Positions 17,422-26,610 of a stretch of 64,000 bases of DNA are shown in pieces (within the stretch, counting starts at the first letter, position 1; each line of letters begins with the position of its first letter). Source of the DNA: UBA1268 sp965662195. GTDB taxonomy: Bacteria; Planctomycetota; Planctomycetia; Pirellulales; UBA1268. Location of the stretch: positions 25,959 through 89,958 of the forward strand of contig CBFIHA010000003.1 in assembly GCA_965662195.1 (NCBI GenBank), written 5' to 3'. The notes below the pieces were generated by a model that worked only from the letters and a program-made list of their open reading frames with translations, searched no databases and had not been told where the DNA came from. The translations under genes and the position numbers were made by a program.

Positions 17422-18849
17422 TCATGAAAATATCGCCCCAACCGGTTTGCCGTGGCCGTCTTCGGTGGCGTAAAACGGCCGGTTCTCGATCTCGTAGACA
17501 GTTTTGGGGCTGATGCCCATCGCGGTGAACAGCGTCGCATGGAGGTCGGTGACAGTGACCGGATTTTCAACTGCGATACAAGGCCGCTCGGCGGCTGTTT
17601 TGCCGTAGACAAAGCCCCGTTTCACCCCGCCGCCGAAGAGCACCACCGACGAGCCACCGGTGAAGTGCCGGTGCTGGCCGTAGTGTTCGGGTTTCTGTAG
17701 GAAGTCCTTGGGTGAGCGGGCCTGGTCATTTGCTGTCGAGCCGGGCTGGCCCTCGGTGATCATGTCGCGGCTGAACTCACTGGCAATCACCACCAGCGTC
17801 CGGTCGAGCAGGCCGCGGGCTTCAAGGTCGCGGATCAGCGTGGCGATCGGCCGGTCGATTTCCCGGTGCATCCGCACGAGGGTCTCATGGCCCCGTTCAT
17901 GGGTGTCCCAGTGCTTGAAGGGAATGTATTCGGTGGTCACTTCCACATAGCGGGCCCCACCCTCGACCAGCCGGCGGGCCAGCAGGCAGCCGCGGCCGAA
18001 GCGGCCGGTGTCGTAAGCTTCCTGAACCTCCTTGGGCTCCCGCGAAAGATCAAAGGCCTGCCGATCCTCTGAACCGAGCAGCCGGTGGGCCTTGTCGAAG
18101 CTGCGGAGCAGTGATTCGTGGTGGTAATCACTGGCCAGCTCCCGCTGGGGCGAGGCGGCCACCAGGCTCTTGAAGTGCTTGTAGCGGCTGGCGAACCGGC
18201 CCGGTGCCATCCCCTTCGGTGGCCGCACCGCCAAGGCTGCCTGTTCAGGGTAGGGCAGGTTCAGCGGCCCAAATTCACTGCCGAAGAAGCCACCTGTCGT
18301 GAAGGCTTTGATCTCTTCGTTTTCGCCGATGCCCTCCAGCCGCTGGCCGATGTTGATGAAGGCCGGCATCACGGGGTTGCGGGGACCGAGTACCCGGGCC
18401 ATCCAGGCCCCGATGTGCGGGGCGGCCACGGTCTGTGGGGGAACGTAGCCGGTATGCCAGTGATACTGGTGCCGTGAGTGCAGGATGCTGCCCAGATCGG
18501 GCTGGACATGCGACCGGATCAGCGTGGCCCGATCAAGCACACTAGCGATCTCGGGCAGGCCGGCACAGATTTCCATGCCGTCGGCTGCGGTCGGAATGGC
18601 AGGAAAGGTGCTGATGCAGTCTGAAACAGCAAGGCCCGGCTCGAAGGGCTTGTAGACCTTGGGGTCGAAGGTGTCAGGCGCAGCCATACCACCGGCCATC
18701 CAGAGCACGATGATGGCGTCGGCCGTTGGCTCAGGATGGATGATGGCACTGCCGTCAGCCGTGCTGGCCCGGGCTCGCGGTTCGGGCAGGGCGAGGGTGG
18801 TGGTCGCGGCGGCGGCGAGGCTCTTGAGCAGTTCACGTCGGGTGTTCAT
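17422..18849 (-). CDS. DUF1501 protein with Tat signal
   Basis: 475-residue DUF1501 protein (alkaline phosphatase/sulfatase-like fold, reaction unknown). The N-terminus MNTRRELLKSLAAAATTTLA is a clear twin-arginine signal, so it is exported folded, probably with cofactor or metal. Landmarks: IVLWMAGGMAAPDTFDPK, RSHVQPDLGSILHSRHQYHW, PHIGAWMARVLG, YDTGRFGRGCLLARRLVEGG, VIASEFSRDM, GGSSVVLFGGGVKRGFVYG and VTVTDLHATLFTAMGI. It differs clearly from the DUF1501 protein at 5013 and is of the longer subtype. It is the last gene of a minus-strand set with the cytochrome-DUF1549/DUF1553 gene (19109) and the PVC heme gene (21543); 259 bases containing the dispersed repeat copy B lie before it. Confidence 0.92.
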   Translation of the reverse strand: MNTRRELLKSLAAAATTTLALPEPRARASTADGSAIIHPEPTADAIIVLWMAGGMAAPDTFDPKVYKPFEPGLAVSDCISTFPAIPTAADGMEICAGLPEIASVLDRATLIRSHVQPDLGSILHSRHQYHWHTGYVPPQTVAAPHIGAWMARVLGPRNPVMPAFINIGQRLEGIGENEEIKAFTTGGFFGSEFGPLNLPYPEQAALAVRPPKGMAPGRFASRYKHFKSLVAASPQRELASDYHHESLLRSFDKAHRLLGSEDRQAFDLSREPKEVQEAYDTGRFGRGCLLARRLVEGGARYVEVTTEYIPFKHWDTHERGHETLVRMHREIDRPIATLIRDLEARGLLDRTLVVIASEFSRDMITEGQPGSTANDQARSPKDFLQKPEHYGQHRHFTGGSSVVLFGGGVKRGFVYGKTAAERPCIAVENPVTVTDLHATLFTAMGISPKTVYEIENRPFYATEDGHGKPVGAIFS

Positions 18850-18962
18850 GGTAAGGCTCCGGGAATGGATGGTGGCTGTGCCTCAGCTTTTGTGAAGAAA
18901 GAAGTCGAATTCGCCCTGTGGGTGCCAATGACACTGTGCCGTCGAGCCGGTGTTGCCCACAC

Positions 18963-19060
18963 CCCATCGCCGGACGTTCGTTGCGGCCATCCTGGCCCCC
19001 ACTCTCTCGACGCTGCCTGCGCTCGGGGCATGGGAAACCCCTCGTCCGTCTCCCAATTCT
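18963..19060. repeat. Dispersed structured repeat, copy B
   Basis: Shorter copy of the repeat at 10905-11040, in the gap between the DUF1501 gene and the upstream cytochrome-DUF1549/DUF1553 gene. The hairpin at 18985-18997 (GGCCA-TCC-TGGCC) matches copy A's GGACA-TCC-TGTCC with a compensatory A-T to C-G change, supporting a conserved stem. Copy B lacks the GGAAACT/AGTTTCC pair. Confidence 0.7.
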
Positions 19061-19108
19061 TGTGCAGCAGACATGATCGGCCAGTGAACGGTTCACGGGA
19101 TGGTTCGG

Positions 19109-21562
19109 TCAGCGGGAAAATTGAAACTCTGGCAGCATGACGACGGCCCAGAGGCAGTCGGCAACGGTCTGGGCTGTCGGGGTGTCGGTCAGAATCTCCC
19201 GGGCGGCAGCCTGCTCATCCAATGACGGTGGCCGGGACAGGGCGGCACGGAAGAGCCAGCTGCTGATCGTGTCGGCCTCTGGGCCATGGTCGGCGAGCAT
19301 GCGGCCGCCACCCGCGGTCAACAGGTCGAACAGCCCCTGTTCGTTGGCCAACTGAATGGCTTCCAGTGTGGTCAGATCAGTCGGCCGGCTGGTGACGACC
19401 TGGTCGCGGTTGGGCCGGCCGAGGGCAGCCATCAATGCCGTCGCCTTCACCAGCGCGGCCCGCACCATCGGCAACGGGCCGCTGATGGTGGCGGTGAGCA
19501 CCTGCCGGGTAAAGTCAGCTGCGGCCCGGGCCCAGATCTGCTGCGAGCGGGCGACAACTGCCGGAGCCCAGTCAGTTGGCTGCTTGTTGCCGGAAAAGAG
19601 GGGGCGGCCGTCGTTGACAACCCTGAGCGTCGTTGCCGTCCATTCCCAGCCGTCATCTGTTGCCACGACCGCTTTCGAGCCATCCGCGAGCGTTGCCCTG
19701 ATTTCCAGCTTCAGGGCCGCCGGCCCACCTGCAGGGGCATTGGCGGCAGAGACAAGAATGCTGTTGCCTCCTGGTTTCAGTTGTGAGGCAACTGCCTGGC
19801 TCACCGGCTGCATCCAATCATTGCAGGTGGTGACCTCTTTGCCGTTGAGAAAGACCTGTGCCTCATTGTCAGCTGCCACCACGAGCTGGGCATGGACAGC
19901 CGGGCTGGCAAGTGTGAATGATGTGCGGAAGGTCAGTCTTTCGCCAGGGGGAGACTGTGCCAGATCGTTCGACCAGATCCAAACGGCCTGCGGCGGTGTT
20001 GCGTCAGTTGGGACAGCAACCTCTGAGTTGACCCGCATCACGTCACCATCAGGCTTGACCGGGGCAGCATCAGTCAGCTGCCAGAGGCAGTCCATGAACT
20101 GCTCAGCCGTCAGCCGCCGCGGCAGCGGGCCCGTGAAGACATAGCTGCCCGCGGTCGGGTCGGCCGCTGCCGGTGTCACCGCCCCGTAGGCCTCGGAGGT
20201 GCAGATGATTGCGAGTACGTGCTTGACGTTCCAGCCCTGATCGACCAGTTCGCCTGCGAGCAGGTCGAGCAGATCGTCGTTCCAGGGACGGGTCCGCAGG
20301 GCCGCGACTGGATGGACAATGCCCCGGCCGAGCAGCCGGGCCCAGAGCCGGTTGACCAGGTTGCGGGACAGCCAGCCGTTTTCGGGCTGGGTAATCAGCG
20401 TCGCCAGCTGCTCCAGCCGCTGCTGCCGCGGAGCGGCCGGGTCGATCTGGCCAAGGTCGGCAAACAGCCAGCCGGGTGTCGCCATCCGCCCTGTTGCCTT
20501 CTCGCAGCGGTGCAGTTCCAGCGGGTTCTCGGCGGCGATTGCTGCCAGGTCATAGGTCTCTTGTAACGTCCAACGGTCAACAAAGGAGTCGTGACAGCTG
20601 GCACACTTGAGGTTGATGCCCAGAAAGGTCTGGCCGATGTTCTGGGCAAACTGGATCGGGACGGTCTGACTGGCGTTCACCGTCCCCCGCCAGACGATCC
20701 CGTCGATGAAGCCGCGGGACTCAGCGGTCGGGGCGATCAACTCGCGGACAAACTGGTCGAACGGCTTGTTCTCGACCAGCGACTGGTGTAGCCAACTGGT
20801 GATCTGCCGACGGCCACCGGTGATGAACCCGGTGCCGCTGTAGTCGTTGCGGAGCAGATCGTTCCAGAACGACAGCCAGTGTTCGGCATACCGCAGGCGG
20901 TGGTCGAAATCAGCTCCCAAGAGCTGTCCGACCAACCGCTGCCGCTTGGCCGGATCGCGGTCGGCCACGAAGGCCTCGACCTGCGCCGGCTCGGGCAGCA
21001 GGCCGACCAGATCGAGATGAAGCCGACGGATAAAGCTGTGGTCATCACACCGGACCGGCTGGGCGAGGCCCTGCTCGCGATGATAGGCGTCGATGATGCG
21101 GTCCACCGGGTTGGTGCGGCCCGCTATCGCCGGCGGCAATTCGATCTGCCGCAGGGCCAGTGGAGGCTCCCAGCTGGTGCTCTCAAAGGCGAAACCTTCA
21201 TCCCAGGGGGCTCCGGCATCGATCCAGCGGGTGAGGACTGCGATCGCCTCGGCCGGCAGGGGCTCGCCGTCAGCGGGCATCCGCTCGTCGGGGTCGGTGG
21301 TGGTGATCCGGCGAATCAATTCACTGGCGGCCGCCTTGCCCGGCACGAATCCGGCAATTTCTGAGTCGCCCCCGGCCAGCGTCAGCTCGCGGGTGTTCAT
21401 CGAGTAGCCGCCCTGCCGGGCATCAGCCGTGTGGCACTCGCCGCAGTGCTGTTTCAGCAGCGGGACCACCTTGTGCGCAAAGTCGATGGCTGAGGCTGAT
21501 ACAGCGGCCGTCAGGACCAGTAGCAAGGCCAGCCCGACGCGGCTACCGCTTGAAGCGACCAT
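19109..21562 (-). CDS. PSCyt1 cytochrome c - DUF1549 - DUF1553 protein with inserted jelly-roll-like domain
   Basis: 817-residue exported protein. A signal peptide (LALLLVLTAAVSASA) precedes a planctomycete cytochrome domain (about 25-120, heme motif LLKQHCGECH), DUF1549 (about 145-360, with NLKCASCHDSFVDRWTLQE, a second CxxCH) and DUF1553 (from about 385, LSRNLVNRLWARLLGRG). Within DUF1553, residues about 535-660 resemble a galactose-binding/jelly-roll module: RLTFRTSFTLASPAVHAQLV, DNEAQVFLNGKEV, LKPGGNSILVSAAN and LKLEIRATLADGS. Two potential hemes suggest electron transfer. The start overlaps the upstream PVC heme gene by 20 bases, so translation is probably coupled; the ATG at 21560-21562 gives the signal peptide directly. 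Confidence 0.92.
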   Translation of the reverse strand: MVASSGSRVGLALLLVLTAAVSASAIDFAHKVVPLLKQHCGECHTADARQGGYSMNTRELTLAGGDSEIAGFVPGKAAASELIRRITTTDPDERMPADGEPLPAEAIAVLTRWIDAGAPWDEGFAFESTSWEPPLALRQIELPPAIAGRTNPVDRIIDAYHREQGLAQPVRCDDHSFIRRLHLDLVGLLPEPAQVEAFVADRDPAKRQRLVGQLLGADFDHRLRYAEHWLSFWNDLLRNDYSGTGFITGGRRQITSWLHQSLVENKPFDQFVRELIAPTAESRGFIDGIVWRGTVNASQTVPIQFAQNIGQTFLGINLKCASCHDSFVDRWTLQETYDLAAIAAENPLELHRCEKATGRMATPGWLFADLGQIDPAAPRQQRLEQLATLITQPENGWLSRNLVNRLWARLLGRGIVHPVAALRTRPWNDDLLDLLAGELVDQGWNVKHVLAIICTSEAYGAVTPAAADPTAGSYVFTGPLPRRLTAEQFMDCLWQLTDAAPVKPDGDVMRVNSEVAVPTDATPPQAVWIWSNDLAQSPPGERLTFRTSFTLASPAVHAQLVVAADNEAQVFLNGKEVTTCNDWMQPVSQAVASQLKPGGNSILVSAANAPAGGPAALKLEIRATLADGSKAVVATDDGWEWTATTLRVVNDGRPLFSGNKQPTDWAPAVVARSQQIWARAAADFTRQVLTATISGPLPMVRAALVKATALMAALGRPNRDQVVTSRPTDLTTLEAIQLANEQGLFDLLTAGGGRMLADHGPEADTISSWLFRAALSRPPSLDEQAAAREILTDTPTAQTVADCLWAVVMLPEFQFSR

Positions 21563-24296
21563 CGCGGCGGTTCCCTCGAGAGAGCGTGTAGGCCAGCAGG
21601 TCGAGCACCTCCTGGTCGTTCAGCTGGTCGAGCAGCCCTGCCGGCATCAGCGACTGATTGGCGGTGAACATCTCGTCGATCTCATCCCGTTTCAGCACCA
21701 CAAACTTGGTGGCGTCCTCGGGATCGGTGACGATGGTGAGCTCCTTTTCGTTCTCGCTGATGATCCTGCCGGTGTGCACCTTGCCGGCGGCCGTCTGGAT
21801 GACATGGGCCTGGTACTGATCGCTGACCACCTTGCTCGGTTCAACAATCGCCTCGACCAGATCCTTCAGCTTGAACCGGCCGGCCGCCTGGGTCAGATCG
21901 GGGCCGGTTGCGCCGCCGTCGCCATCGAACCGGTGACAGACCACGCAGCGAGCGGCAGCGAAGGCCCGCTTCCCGTGCTCAAAGTTCCGGCTGCCCTTGC
22001 CCATGCCCGCTTCGGCAGCTGTCAGCACCGACTCGACCGTCCACTTGCGGCCGGGCCCTTCCGGCTGCGGCAGCGGTGGCGGGCTGTAGGGTTTGCGGGC
22101 CCCGAGGGTCTCGAGGGCCAGTTTTTCATTATCGTTCAGCCCAGCCAGGCTCTCGTTCTCAATGTTCAGCAGGAACTTGCGGTAGCTGTTGCCACCGGTC
22201 CAGCTCCGGGCTTGGTCGAGCCAGGTGAAGTAGCCCTTGCGGTCGTCGAGCGACCAGAGGTCTTTCTCGTTGACTGTCCGGAGCACGTAGGCGTAGTGGA
22301 TCTGCAGCAGGTCGGTGCGGTTGTCGAGCGTGCCAGCAACGGCAGAGCCGTAGCGGTCATTCCGTTTAAGAAGACGCTTGAGGTCGGCCTCACTCGGCGC
22401 CAGGTTGGTCTCGCCGGAGGCTTCGTTCTTCGTCGCGAGCAGGCCGACCAGCTTTGAGACAATGCCCGGAGCCCGCACCGCCACGAGCAGGCTGGAGAGG
22501 GCCCGGTCGAGTTCCAGGTCGCCCGCCGGAAACAGCGGGGCGAATCTCGCCGCCAGCCTGGCCTTCACCTCGGCTGTCGGCTCACCGAGCCTGATCAGGG
22601 TGAGTTCGTAGGCCCGCACCAGGTCAAGCTGTCCAGCAGTATCGAGGCTGACCGGATCGATCTGGTCAAGAGCAGCCAACACCGCGGCCTGGGCAGCCGG
22701 CTCGGCCTGCCGGGCGAGGCCAATCGCGCCGGTGATGATGGCTGCCGGTTCGCTCCGGCTGAGTACCTGCTGCTGCCACTGGGCGACCGGCTGATGCTCC
22801 AGCACGATCCGGGCCGCGTAGCGGATGAAGCGATCGGGGCTGCCAAGATGCTCCAGTGCCAGGGCAATGGCGGCAGTGGGGTCGGCCTGCAGTGCATGGA
22901 AGGCCTCCAGTTTTTGCCGCAGGGCCCGGTCGGCCGCACCGGCTGTGTTCCGGGCGTCAACCGGGTCGGTCGATTCGGTGCCGGTGTAGGTCACCCGATA
23001 GAGCTCACTCTGGCCGCCGCGGCCACCGACCGCGAAGTAAAACGCACCGTCCTTGCCAATCGTCAGGTCGGTCAGCGGCAATGCGTTCCGCGACAGGAAC
23101 TCTTCCTTTTGAGCGGTGTAGGTTGAGCCCGCCGGCGTCAGGTGAATGGCATAGATGGTGCCGAAGGTCCAGTCGCAGATATAGAAGGCCTGCTGGTACT
23201 TGGCGGGGATCTTGGCGCCGTAGCCAAAGGTAGCCCCGACCGGTGAACCGGGGCCGATGTCGACTGCCGCCGGCAGGCTGTCGGGGTAGCCGCCCGCCCA
23301 CTTGGCCGTGCCGCTGCGCCAGCCGAGTTCACTGCCGCTGGTGGCATGGTTGACCCTGGTGGGCCGGTACCAGGGCATGCCGAAGTCCCACTCCATGTCG
23401 GCGTCGTAGGCAAAGAGTTCACCGTCGGCATTGAAGCCAAAGTCATACGGGTTGCGGTAGCCGGCACTCCAGAGTTCCCAGGTCTTGCCCTTGGGGTCAG
23501 TACTGACGACGAAGCCACCGGGGGCGAGTTTGCCGGTGGCGTGGCCGTTGCCGTCCCACATCCGGCGGATGATCTGGTCTTCGTCCCAGTTGGCCGGCAG
23601 CCGGCTGCTGCCGTCGCCGGACAGCTCGACCCGCCGCTGGTTCGGTCTGATGCCTGCCATCGTCTGCGGCTCGGTCAGGTTCTTGATACCGAAGGGGGGG
23701 GTGGTATGGTTGCCACAAATAATGAACAGCCGGGTGCCATCGGGTGAGAGCAGAATGTTGTGGGGGCCGTGTTCACCGCCTCCCTGGAAGGCTCGCAGTT
23801 GCTCGACCGCATCGAGCCGGTCATCGCTGTCGCTGTCGGTCAGGCGGTAGAGCCCGCTCCCGGTGCCGCCGTTGCAGACGACATACAGGCAATCGAACGC
23901 CCAGAGCATGCCCTGTGCGCCGGTGATGGCCGCCGGCACCTTCTCAACGATGGTCTCAGTCGAGCCGTCAGCCGCTGCGGGCGAGACCCGGACAAGTCCC
24001 TTCCCCTGCTGGTCACTGCAATAGAGCCGACCCTGAGGGTCGCTGGTGATTGACACCCACGAGCCGAGTTCCTCGCGGGGTACCACGAAGAGCCGTTCAA
24101 CCTGGTAGCCCGGGAGGACATGGAAGGGCTGGCTGTCGGCGGCCGCCTGCGCGCCCGGCTCGACCGTCGGCATCAGTTCCCGCGGCTGCTGCCACTGCCG
24201 GGGCTCTTCTGCTTGTGCGACAGGTAGCTGGGCAGCCAGAAGCATCGCCAGCGGCAGAGCAAAACCAGCACGAACTAGAAGGCTTCGTGAGTCCAT
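21543..24296 (-). CDS. PVC-type heme-binding beta-propeller protein (membrane-bound dehydrogenase type)
   Basis: 917-residue exported protein of the family typified in Pirellula and Verrucomicrobium: a glucose/sorbosone dehydrogenase-like six-bladed propeller, alpha-helical HEAT-like segment and C-terminal cytochrome c. Signal peptide FALPLAMLLAAQLPVAQA; propeller about residues 55-440 (WVSITSDPQGRLYCSDQQGK, FDCLYVVCNGG, AGYRNPYDFGFNADGELFAY, LTIGKDGAFYFAVGGRGGQS); HEAT-like repeats about 450-640; cytochrome about 770-910 with ARCVVCHRFDGDGGATGPDL and the late motif LMPAGLLDQLNDQEVLDLLAY. It probably oxidises a carbohydrate or similar substrate and passes electrons to the heme. Substrate unknown. 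First gene of the set that continues into the cytochrome-DUF1549/DUF1553 gene. Confidence 0.93.
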   Translation of the reverse strand: MDSRSLLVRAGFALPLAMLLAAQLPVAQAEEPRQWQQPRELMPTVEPGAQAAADSQPFHVLPGYQVERLFVVPREELGSWVSITSDPQGRLYCSDQQGKGLVRVSPAAADGSTETIVEKVPAAITGAQGMLWAFDCLYVVCNGGTGSGLYRLTDSDSDDRLDAVEQLRAFQGGGEHGPHNILLSPDGTRLFIICGNHTTPPFGIKNLTEPQTMAGIRPNQRRVELSGDGSSRLPANWDEDQIIRRMWDGNGHATGKLAPGGFVVSTDPKGKTWELWSAGYRNPYDFGFNADGELFAYDADMEWDFGMPWYRPTRVNHATSGSELGWRSGTAKWAGGYPDSLPAAVDIGPGSPVGATFGYGAKIPAKYQQAFYICDWTFGTIYAIHLTPAGSTYTAQKEEFLSRNALPLTDLTIGKDGAFYFAVGGRGGQSELYRVTYTGTESTDPVDARNTAGAADRALRQKLEAFHALQADPTAAIALALEHLGSPDRFIRYAARIVLEHQPVAQWQQQVLSRSEPAAIITGAIGLARQAEPAAQAAVLAALDQIDPVSLDTAGQLDLVRAYELTLIRLGEPTAEVKARLAARFAPLFPAGDLELDRALSSLLVAVRAPGIVSKLVGLLATKNEASGETNLAPSEADLKRLLKRNDRYGSAVAGTLDNRTDLLQIHYAYVLRTVNEKDLWSLDDRKGYFTWLDQARSWTGGNSYRKFLLNIENESLAGLNDNEKLALETLGARKPYSPPPLPQPEGPGRKWTVESVLTAAEAGMGKGSRNFEHGKRAFAAARCVVCHRFDGDGGATGPDLTQAAGRFKLKDLVEAIVEPSKVVSDQYQAHVIQTAAGKVHTGRIISENEKELTIVTDPEDATKFVVLKRDEIDEMFTANQSLMPAGLLDQLNDQEVLDLLAYTLSRGNRRDGRFKR

Positions 24297-24477
24297 CGAG
24301 TTTCTCCGATAAAAGAACAGCGATCGTCGAAAGAGCCTGCCGCCGCGACAGAATTGTCTATTTCAAGGAGGCATTAGTCGCAGTGTTTCTCTGCAATCAA
24401 TTGCTTTTTACTCGTCGTCTTACAAATCATCGTAGATCGCACGAACGACAACTCCAACCGAGATTGGCGAGAAGACT

Positions 24478-24505
24478 GGTTTCGGTCAGGCTGCTGACCG
24501 GAACC
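24478..24505 (-). terminator. Hairpin after the alpha/beta hydrolase gene
   Basis: GGTTTCGGTCAG and CTGACCGGAACC face each other across a 4-base loop (11 of 12 pairs). It lies 46-73 bases beyond the stop of the hydrolase gene at 24551 and upstream of the PVC gene. No U-tract follows, so termination is plausible but unproven. Confidence 0.42.
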
Positions 24506-24550
24506 AAACGCCGCGGAAGAACTGCCGCCCTGGTCTCGACGGAGCAATTT

Positions 24551-25912
24551 TCATGGCTGGTAAAGAATGGCGGTTGGTGCGGACTTAAGGCCCACTGTGT
24601 TGACCGCAACGACGCCATAACGCCTGCCAGCAGTTGGCTTTGGGAGGGTGAAAGCCATCTCGGCCAGCGGCTGGGTCGGGGTGTCGCTGTAGAGCAGATT
24701 TTGAAACAGCGGCCGTCCGAAGTGGTTCTGGGGCTGCTTCGGCACCTGCGCGATGACCAGGCCATCTTGCTCAATCACAAAGGCCGCCAGTCCGCTTTCA
24801 AGATCGGCGGTGCAGGACCAGCAGAGTTGCCCCCCTTCGATCCGCACGTTGGTTGGGCTCGGTGGTGGCGTGGTGTCAGGGATCGCGGTGTCCTTCACAT
24901 AGTGCGTCCAGGCCGCGGCAATCTGTTCGTTCGGCAGCCAGGCGAGCGTCTCAGCCCGGCCCTCAGCCTCAGCGGCGGGCCAGGCTGTGAAACCGGCCAC
25001 CTCGGCGAGCCAGGCAGCGGCCGTGGGCATCGGCCGGAGCGGATCGCCCGTCCGGTCGGGCAGCCGAGCGGCAAGGCAGGCGTCGAGCCAGAGGATGGCG
25101 AGGTACCGCTGGTTGCCGCACTCGTGGCTGGTGAGCGGATCGACTGCCACACCGAGCAGGCCGCCACGGCCACGAACCGCCTGGATGAATTGCTGATTGG
25201 CCGGCCAGACACCGGCAAAGCGACCTTCCTTTAGCGTGACCCCTTCCTTGGTGCCGGGATTACACATCAGCGGTACCGCGAGGGCGGCCTCCGGCAGGGC
25301 ATGTGGCTTGATCCGGGACCGGTCCGGATTTGCCGTGAACAGCGGCACCCCCGACCGCAGCCAGGCCGCCACGGTTCGTTCGGGGAACAACAGCGTCATG
25401 CCACCTGCCCAGTGGCCGCCGCCACTGTGCCCCCAGAGTGCCCAGGGGACTGTCGCCAACTCCGGATGCCCGCTTGCTTTCCCGAGATCGGCCAGGGCCC
25501 GCCGGAAGGTTTTGGCCGAGCCGTTCCGTGGATCGCACCACATCTGGCAGTCCGCCTTCTGTGGCTGCTCGTAAGCCGGCGCCAGCAGCGCACAGTCGTG
25601 CCGCCGGGCCAGGGCCTGCCAATGCAGGTCGTACGCACCGGTCAGTCCGGACGAACACGAGCCCTCGCCGCAGCCATGCTGATGGACCACCAGCCCGCGA
25701 AGCTGCTTCACCCCGGGGGGAATCCAGATGGTGTAATTGACCGAAAAGATCAACTCATCGGGCTGCGTGGACGCCTCGTAACGGACCCGGTAATACGGTG
25801 GTTCAGCCGCGGGAAAGACATCATAGGGTGGCGCTTGGGCCAGCAGGGGTGGCGACAGGAGCAGCATCACCGCAACGAGCGGCAAACGCGGACGGATTGA
25901 AAGGGAGCGCAT
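24551..25912 (-). CDS. Exported alpha/beta hydrolase with C-terminal Fn3-like domain
   Basis: 453 residues. Signal peptide LPLVAVMLLLSPPLLAQA, then a hydrolase core resembling polyhydroxybutyrate depolymerase/feruloyl-esterase types: oxyanion segment LRGLVVHQHGCGEG, nucleophile elbow WALWGHSGGGHWAGG (Ser163) and a late histidine in PLTSHECGNQRYLAILWLD. The segment SPTNVRIEGGQLCWSCTADLESG onward (about 350-453) looks like a fibronectin type III-like sandwich ending VNTVGLKSAPTAI. Several cysteines (QHGCGEGSC, DCQMWCD) may form disulfides, consistent with export. An ester bond in a polymer or plant/algal material is a reasonable target, but the substrate is unknown. Confidence 0.86.
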   Translation of the reverse strand: MRSLSIRPRLPLVAVMLLLSPPLLAQAPPYDVFPAAEPPYYRVRYEASTQPDELIFSVNYTIWIPPGVKQLRGLVVHQHGCGEGSCSSGLTGAYDLHWQALARRHDCALLAPAYEQPQKADCQMWCDPRNGSAKTFRRALADLGKASGHPELATVPWALWGHSGGGHWAGGMTLLFPERTVAAWLRSGVPLFTANPDRSRIKPHALPEAALAVPLMCNPGTKEGVTLKEGRFAGVWPANQQFIQAVRGRGGLLGVAVDPLTSHECGNQRYLAILWLDACLAARLPDRTGDPLRPMPTAAAWLAEVAGFTAWPAAEAEGRAETLAWLPNEQIAAAWTHYVKDTAIPDTTPPPSPTNVRIEGGQLCWSCTADLESGLAAFVIEQDGLVIAQVPKQPQNHFGRPLFQNLLYSDTPTQPLAEMAFTLPKPTAGRRYGVVAVNTVGLKSAPTAILYQP

Positions 25913-25939
25913 CAGGCTGAAATTCTTTTCGGGAGGAGT

Positions 25940-26599
25940 TCAGTCATTTCCACCGGCGGGGCTGATCGGAATCTGCACCTCCGAAAACTTCATGAAGCCC
26001 GGCACCATCGGGCTGTTGTAGCCGAGGGTGCGCGGGCTACCGGCCGCCTGCCACTCGGGGTGTTTGGCCAGCCAGGCGGTCAGTTTTTCATAGCCCTGCA
26101 CAAAGGTCTTCTTGCCGTAGCTGCCCCGCAGGCCGACGGACACCACCTTCAGTGCGGGAATGTCCTCGACCATCACGCTGGCATCCTCGGGATCGGCTCC
26201 GGCCTCACCGAGGGTCGGCTCACGGTAGAGGAAGGCCATTGCGTTTGGCTCACCGGCCGGCTTGCCGCCCGCCTCGGCAACCGCCTTTTCTCCACCCCAC
26301 GACATCTCAACGGGCGCCGTCATGGCGATGTCGTTGCGTTTGATGTGGTTGAACAGCTTCCAGAACATGCCGTCGGTGCCGCTGTCTGACCGCACCCGGG
26401 CCAGCCGATGGGCCGGATAGGTCTTGATCACCACCTCATCGACCGGCCCGGCGGCCGGGTAGCCCTGCGGCAGATTGGCTTCAGAGACCAACCACGGCTT
26501 GTCGTTGGCGGTTGCTGCAGGTTCGGCGGCACCGGCCTCTGCGGCAGTGAGGCCAAGCAAGGCCAAGAATGAGCAGCATCGTGTTGACCAGCGGTTCAT
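25940..26599 (-). CDS. SOUL/HBP heme-binding family protein, exported
   Basis: 219 residues from the ATG at 26597-26599, which has AAGGAAG upstream; the frame is open to 26713 but that part lacks a start signal. Signal peptide CCSFLALLGLTAAEAGAA. The SOUL domain (about 50-215) shows VVIKTYPAHRLARV, FWKLFNHIKRNDIAMTAPVE, the IPALKVVSVGLRGSYG strand pair and a C-terminal GYNSPMVPGFMKFSEVQIPI. Members bind heme or porphyrins or act as BH3-like proteins in animals; bacterial roles are not established. It lies 11 bases after the phoD-like gene. Two PVC heme proteins and TspO occur in the same window; a common heme theme is inference. Confidence 0.9.
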   Translation of the reverse strand: MNRWSTRCCSFLALLGLTAAEAGAAEPAATANDKPWLVSEANLPQGYPAAGPVDEVVIKTYPAHRLARVRSDSGTDGMFWKLFNHIKRNDIAMTAPVEMSWGGEKAVAEAGGKPAGEPNAMAFLYREPTLGEAGADPEDASVMVEDIPALKVVSVGLRGSYGKKTFVQGYEKLTAWLAKHPEWQAAGSPRTLGYNSPMVPGFMKFSEVQIPISPAGGND

Positions 26600-26610
26600 G
26601 GGGCTTCCTT

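Noticed and set aside
18912..18928. Sigma-54 promoter before the DUF1501 gene (TTGGCAC on minus)
   Set aside because: The -24 box is good and the GG-GC spacing fits, but the -12 box reads GGGC instead of TTGC, so support is too weak.
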